Assembly: GCA_030427965.1 (NCBI GenBank)
Contig: JAUICD010000007.1
Location: 1 to 64,000 of the forward strand
Length of the DNA: 64,000 nucleotides
Reading direction: 5' to 3'
Source of the DNA: Bdellovibrionia bacterium
GTDB lineage: Bacteria > Bdellovibrionota > Bdellovibrionia > Bdellovibrionales > JAUICD01
Position 1 is the stretch's first letter. Every line of letters starts with the position of its first letter. Shown here piece after piece: positions 17,670-24,777 of this stretch. The translations under genes were made by a program, and so were the position numbers. The notes below the pieces were generated by a model. The model was given only the letters and a program-made list of their open reading frames with translations. It was not told the DNA's origin and ran no database searches.

Positions 17670-19063
17670 TCCGAGGACATCGTAGTTTTTATCGTATTCT
17701 ATTTCAATTGAGTGACGCCACTACCGTTTTTCTAAGCTGGATGCTCGCCTATTATATTCGATTTGTTTTAAAGCCTGAGTTTTTACCCAAAGCCCATCAT
17801 CAAATCACGCTCAGTCAATACATGCTCTTAGGGCTTGCGCTTGTTTTTGTTTATTACATCTGTTTTGAAATCGTAGGATTGTATAAAAGATCCATTCACC
17901 GCTCTTTACTTGGTGAAATTTGGACGCTCTCACTTGGCTCGCTGATTGGGTTCATGGCATCAGTTACAGGGCTACACTTTTTAGCTAGAAGCATGTTCTC
18001 TCGAGGTGCACTGGCCATCTATCTACTCTCCGTTGTCTTAGCAATTATTTTAGAAAGAATTGTCATTCGATTTATAATCCGGAGATATCTTGCCAAAAAA
18101 GTCTCGCCTCGAAATCTTCTCTTTGTTGGGAATATAACTCGTGGTGAAAACCTTTACCGCAAGTTTAAAAAACGCTCAGACATTCGCCTTAACCCAGTTG
18201 GCATTTTTTCTCTAGAATCTGGAGAATCAAAAGATCTTCAGGTTTTTCAAGGAATTGAAAGTTTAAATAAAATCATATCTGAAAAAGAAGTGAGTGAAAT
18301 CATAATTTGTCTTTCCAATAAAAATTCCTCTCGAACAAGTGAGATCTTAGATCTTGTTTCTCTAGAAAATGTTCATGTCCGAATCGTTCCTGACATTTCT
18401 CAATATGCACTACTTGGGTTTGAAATGGAGGAATTTGAAGGAGAGCCTATTGTTTCCGTCAACCAAAGCCCCATGGTTGGATGGAATGCCGTTCTCAAAA
18501 GGTTTACCGACATCTTATATTCCCTAGCCGCTCTTCTTGTTTTTTCACCAGTTCTTTTAATAGTCTCAATTATAATTAAAGTGACATCCAAAGGCCCGCT
18601 TCTCTACAAACAAGAACGCATGGGTATTGATGGACAACGATTTGACATGTACAAATTTAGAAGTATGCGTGTAGGCGCAGAGTCTTCAACGGGTGCCGTT
18701 TGGGCTAAAGAAAATGACGACCGCACAACTTGGATTGGAAAAATTTTAAGGAAAACTTCCCTTGATGAACTTCCACAACTCTTCAACGTACTAAAAGGTG
18801 AGATGAGTTGTGTTGGTCCAAGACCAGAGCGACCTGTTTTTGTTGAAAAATTCCGAAACGAAATTCCTGGGTATATGTTGAGACACAAAGTGAAAGCCGG
18901 AATGACAGGGTGGGCACAAATCAATGGCTTTCGTGGAAACACAAGCTTAGAGGGACGAATCAACTATGATCTTTACTACATCACCCACTGGTCTATCTTT
19001 TTTGATTTCAAAATCATGTTTTTAACAATATTTAAAGGGTTTATTTCTCCAAACGCATACTGA
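17666..19063 (+). CDS. Polyprenyl-phosphate sugar-1-phosphate transferase (WbaP/WcaJ-like)
   Basis: 465-residue initiating transferase that moves a hexose-1-phosphate from a nucleotide sugar to undecaprenyl phosphate on the inner membrane, beginning a polysaccharide repeat. Four N-terminal membrane helices (within ~10-135), a CoA-binding-like Rossmann domain (~145-260), then a membrane re-entrant helix (~275-300) and the catalytic domain with KFRSM, the DELPQL motif and SCVGPRPERP. This is the full polyprenyl glycosylphosphotransferase architecture. Overlaps the UXS gene by 4 bp. No glycosyltransferases or wzx/wzy follow, so the rest of the pathway is elsewhere. Confidence 0.94.
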   Translation: MIRGHRSFYRILFQLSDATTVFLSWMLAYYIRFVLKPEFLPKAHHQITLSQYMLLGLALVFVYYICFEIVGLYKRSIHRSLLGEIWTLSLGSLIGFMASVTGLHFLARSMFSRGALAIYLLSVVLAIILERIVIRFIIRRYLAKKVSPRNLLFVGNITRGENLYRKFKKRSDIRLNPVGIFSLESGESKDLQVFQGIESLNKIISEKEVSEIIICLSNKNSSRTSEILDLVSLENVHVRIVPDISQYALLGFEMEEFEGEPIVSVNQSPMVGWNAVLKRFTDILYSLAALLVFSPVLLIVSIIIKVTSKGPLLYKQERMGIDGQRFDMYKFRSMRVGAESSTGAVWAKENDDRTTWIGKILRKTSLDELPQLFNVLKGEMSCVGPRPERPVFVEKFRNEIPGYMLRHKVKAGMTGWAQINGFRGNTSLEGRINYDLYYITHWSIFFDFKIMFLTIFKGFISPNAY

Positions 19064-19106
19064 TTAGAATCAATCAAAGCCTTTTTCTGTGTTTACTACT
19101 GCAAAT

Positions 19107-19121
19107 AACGAGAAACGGATT
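19107..19121. repeat. 15-bp direct repeat, left copy
   Basis: AACGAGAAACGGATT, identical to 19586-19600. It lies between the sugar transferase stop and the ASCH gene. Confidence 0.9.
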
Positions 19122-19143
19122 CGTCTGAATAAAACACGGGGCC

Positions 19144-19503
19144 TTATTCTAAGTTAAGATCAATCTCATAAATTCCACGAGCAGCTAAAATTTTTTTGTC
19201 GATAAATAGTGGTCTTACTTCAAACAATTCCCAGGAAAAGTAACCAGGTTCCCAGCTCGAGGCACACGCAGCTGGAATATCTGATTCTAAATACTCACGC
19301 ACCACCCGAATTTTAACGATGGCAACTGGCGTGCCATTAAGGTCAGTTTCCCCATCTCTTCTTAAAAATTTATGATTTTCAACTAGGAGAAGGTCTCCAG
19401 AAAAATCCATAGGCGGTTTCCAAGAACGAACCTCAATAGTCTTTTCACCTTTGGCAATCTTTGATCCAGATGGAAATACAATAGAAAGAGCCTTCATCTT
19501 CAT
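19144..19503 (-). CDS. ASCH-domain protein
   Basis: 119-residue single-domain protein of the ASCH/PUA-like fold. The typical start MKALSIVFPSGSKIAKGEKTIEVRSWK-type region contains the GEKTIEVRSW signature (about 19-28) that lines the nucleic-acid or nucleotide cleft. ASCH proteins are thought to bind RNA; some, such as YqfB, are amidohydrolases acting on modified cytidines. The protein is complete. The gene points against the sugar operon, stands alone and is bracketed by a 15-bp direct repeat, suggesting it moved in as a small cassette. The start may be ATG 19503 or 19497. Confidence 0.85.
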   Translation of the reverse strand: MKMKALSIVFPSGSKIAKGEKTIEVRSWKPPMDFSGDLLLVENHKFLRRDGETDLNGTPVAIVKIRVVREYLESDIPAACASSWEPGYFSWELFEVRPLFIDKKILAARGIYEIDLNLE

Positions 19504-19585
19504 AGATCAGTCATTAGCAATTCTCTTGAAGTCAGTCAACACGCGCACAAATCCAATAACCTCAAGGCCAATCTCTGTTCAAAAA

Positions 19586-19600
19586 AACGAGAAACGGATT
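19586..19600. repeat. 15-bp direct repeat, right copy
   Basis: AACGAGAAACGGATT, identical to 19107-19121, three bases before the palindrome TGGGCACGTGCCCA. Confidence 0.9.
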
Positions 19601-19603
19601 TAC

Positions 19604-19617
19604 TGGGCACGTGCCCA
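19604..19617. promoter_or_regulatory. Perfect 14-bp palindrome TGGGCACGTGCCCA
   Basis: Seven-base half sites without spacer and without a T-run, so it is a protein-binding type dyad rather than a terminator. It may be the ASCH operator or part of an attachment site. Confidence 0.4.
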
Positions 19618-19744
19618 TGTTGCTTCTTCTAAATCTCAATACAGTTTTCTGTATTTATTCTGCGATATAAAACCTATGAGATAAAATTTAATTGTGTTTC
19701 ACTCTTCCTTTTATTTCATTGAATATGACCGAAAGCTTGTTGCA

Positions 19745-20653
19745 CTAAATATGGGAACGAATTTCAGAGAGAATTGCCTGAAGAGCAACAACAGTTTTTG
19801 AAGAGAGGTGTTCAAGTGGAATCACAACAAGTCCGTTGATTGCCTCCTCACTCATTCCTTTTTCTCCAAGCCATGCTAAGGATTTCTCATCCTGCCATCT
19901 GCAATAACTTGCTGTTTCTGAGTCAATCAACTGATCTTTCAAAAGGCTTTGAATCAACTCTCCATTTAAACCTTCAAATGAAAGAACCGCACGATCCCAA
20001 AGGCGATTTTCATGATCTAAAACTATCTCTTTTTCAAAATTAGATTCAAATTCTAAAACTTTAGATTTATCTTCTTTAATACCCTTTCCAATTCTTTCAA
20101 AAGAATCCATCTCAAATGAAGAAACCCCACCATAAATCAATTCATCCACACGTGTGCGTGCCCCCAAAATACCAAGCGAAAGACTATCTGATATCGTCAT
20201 CACACAGGATGCGAACTTCCCTGGAAGTTTAAGGCTTTTCTCTTTATAAAAATGACGATGAGAAATTTGAATGGAAAAAATTTTTCTTTCCGAAAGATTT
20301 TTTTCATCAAACTCATAAAGTTCACCAGTCAGAGGATCATCTGCGGCAACTAAAACCAGTAAAGTTTCAGGTTCAATATCACCCCTTTCTTCTATAGGGC
20401 GAACGGAAAGACCTTCTTTGCTCGCAAGTCGAAGAATTGGTTGAAAATAAGGAGTTGCACCTTTTTGGTAGTACACAGTTTTCTTGTGAGGGTGATTTGC
20501 CATCAGCCCTCTTAGTATTTCATTGAGTGCGTGAAACACGCCTGCATAAATTCGAACTGAAGCACGGGGGTCATCAATCAATTTCTGAAGTCCAACTGCG
20601 ACTTCAGATTGCCTTGAGTAATTGGAATCTGCGAAAAACAATGGAAGTTTCAA
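19745..20653 (-). CDS. Unknown protein, possibly a PLP-fold pseudo-aminotransferase
   Basis: 302-residue cytoplasmic protein, last of the Nuo-like operon. The arrangement resembles fold-type I aminotransferases: a helix after a glycine (YAGVFHALNEIL, 36-47), a tyrosine segment (VYYQKGATPYF, 60-70), a strand then ADDPLTGEL (104-112) matching the usual NPTG region, then TISDSLSLGILGAR (153-166) where active enzymes have S-K-S-x-G-x-x-G-x-R. Here Asp156 stands where the PLP lysine would be, so catalysis of the normal kind is unlikely. The C-terminal ~60 residues resemble the small domain. The start is TTG 20653 with ideal GGAGG spacing, overlapping the ferredoxin stop (TTGA). The fold assignment is my inference and could be wrong; that it is a real gene is likely. 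Confidence 0.55.
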   Translation of the reverse strand: MKLPLFFADSNYSRQSEVAVGLQKLIDDPRASVRIYAGVFHALNEILRGLMANHPHKKTVYYQKGATPYFQPILRLASKEGLSVRPIEERGDIEPETLLVLVAADDPLTGELYEFDEKNLSERKIFSIQISHRHFYKEKSLKLPGKFASCVMTISDSLSLGILGARTRVDELIYGGVSSFEMDSFERIGKGIKEDKSKVLEFESNFEKEIVLDHENRLWDRAVLSFEGLNGELIQSLLKDQLIDSETASYCRWQDEKSLAWLGEKGMSEEAINGLVVIPLEHLSSKTVVALQAILSEIRSHI

Positions 20654-21027
20654 CGCATCCTCCTTTTCTCCAACATATTTGTTCTCAAATCTAAAGTACG
20701 CTCTGAAATATCACTTTGCCAAGGCTCAACTGTAAGGGCTTTCGTTGGACACACATCCACACATAAATCACAGTTCACACACCTTGAACGATCTAAGAAA
20801 AATTTTTCAACTCCATTTTCAATTTGAAACCCTTTGGGAGTACGCCAGTTTCGAATTTCAGTACTTGAAACACGAAATAAAGAAATATCAATCGCATCAA
20901 CTGGGCATTTTATCATACACTTTGTACAACCTGTGCATTCGGCTTTGTTCAACAAATAGCCCTTTGGACCACGCCTTACAAACAATCGTTTCTTAAGCCC
21001 CTCCAGTGTCAATCTAGGCCAATTCAT
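20650..21027 (-). CDS. Ferredoxin-like protein with two [4Fe-4S] sites (NuoI/HycF-like)
   Basis: 125-residue electron-transfer protein. Two complete CxxCxxCxxxCP motifs: Cys31, 34, 37, 41 and Cys83, 86, 89, 93. The 41-residue spacing between the motifs is longer than in small ferredoxins and close to NuoI/HycF-type subunits. Placed between the NuoD-like protein and the pseudo-aminotransferase, it probably wires electrons to or from the NuoB-like N2-type cluster. It overlaps the NuoD-like gene by 14 bp. Confidence 0.9.
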   Translation of the reverse strand: MNWPRLTLEGLKKRLFVRRGPKGYLLNKAECTGCTKCMIKCPVDAIDISLFRVSSTEIRNWRTPKGFQIENGVEKFFLDRSRCVNCDLCVDVCPTKALTVEPWQSDISERTLDLRTNMLEKRRMR

Positions 21028-22039
21028 TGATCAATCCCAACTCTTCAATATTGATTCCCAGTGTACTCAATCCAATTTCAATGCTTTCAGAGGACAACTC
21101 TGAAAGATTCTTTTTCATTCCAAACCAACCCCTTGTTATAGAACTTGAAACTCTTATTCTACCATTATAAATCCCGGCAAAAATTGGTCCAGAACAACCT
21201 TCCACCCAAACAAAATTTGAATGACCACTTTCGGTTTGATGAGAACGTTTTTCTTCATTTCGAACAAGTCCTTTTGGCATACGAATTAAAATTCGTTTAC
21301 AAATTTCAAGTGACTGATCAATTTGAAAATCTATGGCACACCATCTTCGAAAAGCATCCCCAACAGGCACCGTTCTTCTTGAAACTTTAGAAAAAAGCTC
21401 AATATCCATGTCTTCATAGATAGAGTAGGGCTCAAGAACGCGCATATCCCAGATGGACCCACTTGCGTGTGCCACAGGACCTCCCCAGGCAATGGACTCC
21501 AAACGATATCGATCCAGCGGTAATACTCCACTCAGCTCTGTTTTGATCTTCTTAGTTTTCAACCCCTCTCTAACTTGACTCAAGGTCTCTTTAAAATTTG
21601 AAACAAAAGCCAAAATTTTCTTTTCAAGTCCAATAGACAAGTCCATTGAAACACCACCAATTGCGACAACCTGTGGGCGGACAGATGAGAGTCCGAGTTC
21701 CTCTTTTAACTGGCGTATCACTTCAATCAGGTAGTGGTAACGTTCGCCATCGGTTTTTAAATCCAATTTGTTTAAAATTCGAGCAAGCTGAATCATTCCC
21801 CATTCTATTCTTTGAAGTTCGCAAAATAAAACTCGGATATATTCAGCACGCTCTGGAGATTCCAAGTCCCAAATTCTTTCAAACAATCGAGACAAACACC
21901 AAGAAACCGCAACGGATTCACTTGAAGAAAAATTTGTTACCCATTTAACAGAAATATCTGGATCTAAATTTTCCAGTGTTTTCCAAAATGGTCGTTCTTC
22001 TCTTTTTGAGAGTTTTTCTAAATCGTTTAGTTTCAAGAA
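21014..22039 (-). CDS. Divergent NuoD-like protein (complex I / hydrogenase large-subunit fold)
   Basis: About 341 residues, resembling NuoD in the helical core: RAEYIRVLFCELQRIEWGMIQLARIL near residues 65-90 aligns with the NuoD segment RAQxIRVxLxELxRIxxHL, and the last ~40 residues end like NuoD (SLGINIEELGLI versus SLxxxxGExDR). It lacks the N-terminal HPAxHG loop that shapes the quinone pocket and lacks the paired CxxC motifs that hold NiFe, so it is neither a standard NuoD nor a hydrogenase. The two subunits it would pair with, NuoB-like and ferredoxin, flank it. TTG 22039 has AAGGTGG at 5 bases; GTG 22045 is an alternative. Function unknown. Confidence 0.75.
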   Translation of the reverse strand, partial: FLKLNDLEKLSKREERPFWKTLENLDPDISVKWVTNFSSSESVAVSWCLSRLFERIWDLESPERAEYIRVLFCELQRIEWGMIQLARILNKLDLKTDGERYHYLIEVIRQLKEELGLSSVRPQVVAIGGVSMDLSIGLEKKILAFVSNFKETLSQVREGLKTKKIKTELSGVLPLDRYRLESIAWGGPVAHASGSIWDMRVLEPYSIYEDMDIELFSKVSRRTVPVGDAFRRWCAIDFQIDQSLEICKRILIRMPKGLVRNEEKRSHQTESGHSNFVWVEGCSGPIFAGIYNGRIRVSSSITRGWFGMKKNLSELSSESIEIGLSTLGINIEELGLINELA

Positions 22040-22308
22040 TTCCACCTTGCAAGCCGAGTGCGCAAGTCAATTGGGCTTACACTTTGAATGAAAAGGTCAA
22101 AACCTTCAAAAGTTCCACTTAGTGTAAACTTGACGAAAACTCCATTTTTTTGAGGAATCATTAATATTGGTCCCTGAAGCCCTATTCTCATCAATTCATC
22201 TTTTGTTTCTAGAAGCTTTTGTTCACCCACCACACTCACTCCTTCATTTCCCAATCGGGGGTGAGGCTCTAAGAGTTCATTCAATCTATCCTCAATCACG
22301 GAGTGCAT
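22033..22308 (-). CDS. Small unknown protein in the NuoC position
   Basis: 91-residue soluble protein between the NuoB-like and NuoD-like genes, where NuoC normally lies. It does not show recognisable NuoC motifs. ATG 22308 is chosen because AAGGAG lies 6 bases upstream and the 17-base overlap with the previous gene is typical of this operon; the longer frame from 22383 would run deep inside that gene. It may be a shrunken NuoC or an unrelated assembly factor. Confidence 0.6.
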   Translation of the reverse strand: MHSVIEDRLNELLEPHPRLGNEGVSVVGEQKLLETKDELMRIGLQGPILMIPQKNGVFVKFTLSGTFEGFDLFIQSVSPIDLRTRLARWNS

Positions 22309-22717
22309 AAAGAACTCCTTTTTCACGAACACTCTCACGTCTGCCTTCAGTAAGATCTGAAACTGCAGTTTGAATTGCATCAAACGAGGGTGGACAACCG
22401 GGTAAAAAACGAGTGACAGGAAGTATATCTCCGACAGTGATCAAAGAGTCTGAAAACTGTCCCAAGACTCCCCCTGAAATCACACAGGTGCCATAGGCAA
22501 AAACCCACTTGGGACCTTTTAGTAATTCAAAAGCTTCAATAATTTCTCGTCGAGCCACTTGATTCAAAAAGCCACCAACTATCATTCCTGAAGATTTTTC
22601 TGGTGAATTAAAAGAAAGCTCAAAACAAGTCTCATTTTTAAAAAGTAAAGATCGTTCTAACTGTGGAACACAGCAGTTATTTGTGTATGAAAATAATCGG
22701 ATTTTCCCCCAGCCCAT
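22292..22717 (-). CDS. NuoB-like protein with conserved N2-cluster cysteines
   Basis: 141-residue relative of NuoB and of the small subunits of energy-converting hydrogenases. All four cysteines of the N2-type [4Fe-4S] cluster are in place: the tandem Cys15-Cys16 (NNCCVPQLE), Cys78 (YGTCVISGGV) and Cys108 (LPGCPPS). The rest is strongly diverged from the canonical NuoB encoded at 28198-28737, and shorter. Retained ligands argue for a working redox subunit, not decay. ATG 22717 is preferred; TTG 22732 would add five residues. It follows nuoI after ~45 bp. Confidence 0.85.
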   Translation of the reverse strand: MGWGKIRLFSYTNNCCVPQLERSLLFKNETCFELSFNSPEKSSGMIVGGFLNQVARREIIEAFELLKGPKWVFAYGTCVISGGVLGQFSDSLITVGDILPVTRFLPGCPPSFDAIQTAVSDLTEGRRESVREKGVLYALRD

Positions 22718-22762
22718 CTCTCTATTCTTCAAGAGAGAGGGGTAAAGTGCAAGGAGAAGAGT

Positions 22763-23287
22763 TTAAATTCCGCCTTTGATTCTCTCTTCATCATCCAAAA
22801 CGGTTTTAATTCCACCACCTAGAGATGGTCGATACGCCAATTCAGAGATATTGTTGATAAAACTTGCACCGTTGACGCCAGGAACCTGCCATTCTGGGCC
22901 CATTCGAATGGCATCAACAGGGCAGGCCTCTTCGCAAAATCCACAAAAAACACATCTCAAAATATCAATCTCATAATTGATTGGATACTTTTCAACACTT
23001 GGGTCATCGTGTTCAGCTGCCACAATTGTTATGCAATCGGCAGGGCAATTTGTCGCACACAACATACAAGCTGTGCATCTCAATGAACCATCTTTCTTAA
23101 CTGTAAGAACGTGGTTTCCTTTAAAGCGTGGACCATATTCGTATTTTTCTTCTGGATAATTCAATGTTAGCATTTCATCACGACTTGTAAGATTTTTTAT
23201 CAAATTCCGAAATGTAATCCCAAGTCCCTTTAAAATTCCAGGTAAGTACCACTTAGAAAGTGAGTTTTCTTTCTTCACAATGCTCAC
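22763..23287 (-). CDS. nuoI: NADH-quinone oxidoreductase subunit I
   Basis: 174-residue peripheral-arm subunit that carries clusters N6a and N6b toward N2. An amphipathic N-terminal helix (about 13-32) is followed by two CxxCxxCxxxCP motifs at Cys71-81 and Cys112-122, as in the family. The start is GTG 23287, overlapping the nuoG stop (GTGA). Last of the canonical complex I genes here. Confidence 0.95.
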   Translation of the reverse strand: MSIVKKENSLSKWYLPGILKGLGITFRNLIKNLTSRDEMLTLNYPEEKYEYGPRFKGNHVLTVKKDGSLRCTACMLCATNCPADCITIVAAEHDDPSVEKYPINYEIDILRCVFCGFCEEACPVDAIRMGPEWQVPGVNGASFINNISELAYRPSLGGGIKTVLDDEERIKGGI

Positions 23288-24774
23288 AATGAGCCTCCCA
23301 TAGATGCTGAATTAACCGATATGAAGTCACTTCCATCTAAAATCATACTCAAATCAAGTAGTGTCAGAGCTTGGGAAACCACAATTGGTCCACGACCCAG
23401 TTTTTGCTCAATTCCCTTGTGGTTAACAAAAGTTCCGTCTTTTTCCATAAATGATTTCATTGGAATTTGATAATCTGCAGACTCATAAAACTTGGACTTC
23501 ACTGGTGTGAGTACCGTCAGCTTCTGCGCTTGCCCGAATAAAGTTACTTTTTCTTCTAGATCTGGGAAAACCGCCAAATTCTCAGGACCTGCAACAACCA
23601 AATGTTCGATTTGCCCAGAATTCAGCTTCTCTTCTAAATCCGCCCAAGAACTCTTAATTCCTTTGCCTTCTAAAACTCTCAATAGACCAACTGTATTTGG
23701 GTTTTTATCACCTCTCAAAAGAATACCGTCAAAATCATCAAATGTTTTAGGGTTGTTGATCCAGTGATAGACTTCATTTCCATAGTTTTTTGTAAATGAA
23801 TCCACAAATTTCAAATATTCCTCAGTTGTGTACTGACCTGTTAAAACAAGAGCGGCTTTTTTCGTGTCCGAAAGGTCTTCTCTCAATTGAACAGCCGCTG
23901 CACCTGGAGCCATATGGCTTAAACCTGAGTCTTCTTTCTTTATTCCGGAAACAAGTCGATGTTCTTTGTTCGCAAATTTGTATACATCTCGCCCTTCATC
24001 GCACATCCAATGTCCGTTCACTTCTTCGTTTGGAACAGGCTTGACCCTATAAAATCCATTCTCATTGTAATAAGCCTGAACATTGCAACCTGCGGAACAG
24101 CCCTGACAAATTGTTTCAAAACTCTTTAAAAACCAAACTCTTTGACGAAATCGAAAATCTTTTGACGTCAAAGCTCCAACTGGACAAATATCCACAGTGT
24201 TGAGTGAATACTTATTGTTGAGAGGGCGATTTTCAAAAGTTCCAATTTCACTTCTGTCGCCTCTGTTAAATATGCCCAGCTCATTTGTTTTAGTCACTTC
24301 ATCAGTAAAACGCACACATCTAGAACAGAGAATACAGCGTTCTGTATCAAGTACAACCTTCTCTCCTAAATCTACAACTTTGTGCTTTTTCACCTTTCTT
24401 TCTGCCATCTCAGAATCATATGACCCATGTGACATGTAGTACTCTTGTAACCCACACTCACCTGCTTGATCACAGATAGGGCAATCCAGTGGATGATTGA
24501 TAAGATGAAATTTTAGAGTCCACTCAACAGCTTCTTTTACTTTTTCTGAATTGTTGTAAACCACCATTCCATCTTGAACAGGAGTATTACACGCAATCTG
24601 AAGCCTCGGATTTCCTTCAATCTCAACCATACACATACGGCAAACACCAGCTACACTCAAACCCGGGTGCCAGCAGTAGTGCGCAATAGATTCATTGGTT
24701 TTCATAAACGCTTCAATAACTGTTGCGCCATCTTTTACCTCAACTTCAATTCCATTGACCGTGCACTTTGGCAT
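23284..24774 (-). CDS. nuoG: NADH-quinone oxidoreductase subunit G (short form)
   Basis: 496-residue iron-sulfur subunit. The N-terminal [2Fe-2S] ferredoxin domain (N1b) has Cys34, Cys45, Cys48 and Cys62; then the HxxxCxxCxxxxxC N3 motif (HPLDCPICDQAGEC), the N4 [4Fe-4S] motif (CILCSRCVRF ... CPVGAL) and a fourth set CQGCSAGCNV with a distal Cys like the N7 site. The molybdopterin-oxidoreductase-like C-terminal domain is reduced to about 250 residues, versus ~650 in E. coli. ATG 24774 is 3 bases after the nuoF stop. Confidence 0.95.
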   Translation of the reverse strand: MPKCTVNGIEVEVKDGATVIEAFMKTNESIAHYCWHPGLSVAGVCRMCMVEIEGNPRLQIACNTPVQDGMVVYNNSEKVKEAVEWTLKFHLINHPLDCPICDQAGECGLQEYYMSHGSYDSEMAERKVKKHKVVDLGEKVVLDTERCILCSRCVRFTDEVTKTNELGIFNRGDRSEIGTFENRPLNNKYSLNTVDICPVGALTSKDFRFRQRVWFLKSFETICQGCSAGCNVQAYYNENGFYRVKPVPNEEVNGHWMCDEGRDVYKFANKEHRLVSGIKKEDSGLSHMAPGAAAVQLREDLSDTKKAALVLTGQYTTEEYLKFVDSFTKNYGNEVYHWINNPKTFDDFDGILLRGDKNPNTVGLLRVLEGKGIKSSWADLEEKLNSGQIEHLVVAGPENLAVFPDLEEKVTLFGQAQKLTVLTPVKSKFYESADYQIPMKSFMEKDGTFVNHKGIEQKLGRGPIVVSQALTLLDLSMILDGSDFISVNSASMGGSL

Positions 24775-24777
24775 AAC

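Larger units (their letters stand above)
19504..19744. other. Intergenic region between ASCH gene and the redox operon end
   Basis: About 240 bp containing the right repeat copy (19586-19600) and a perfect 14-bp palindrome (19604-19617). No convincing ORF or terminator was seen. Confidence 0.5.

Noticed and set aside
19745..22717. NiFe-hydrogenase call for the NuoD-like and NuoB-like pair
   Set aside because: The large-subunit-like protein has no N- or C-terminal CxxC pair, so it cannot hold a NiFe centre. It is NuoD-like only.
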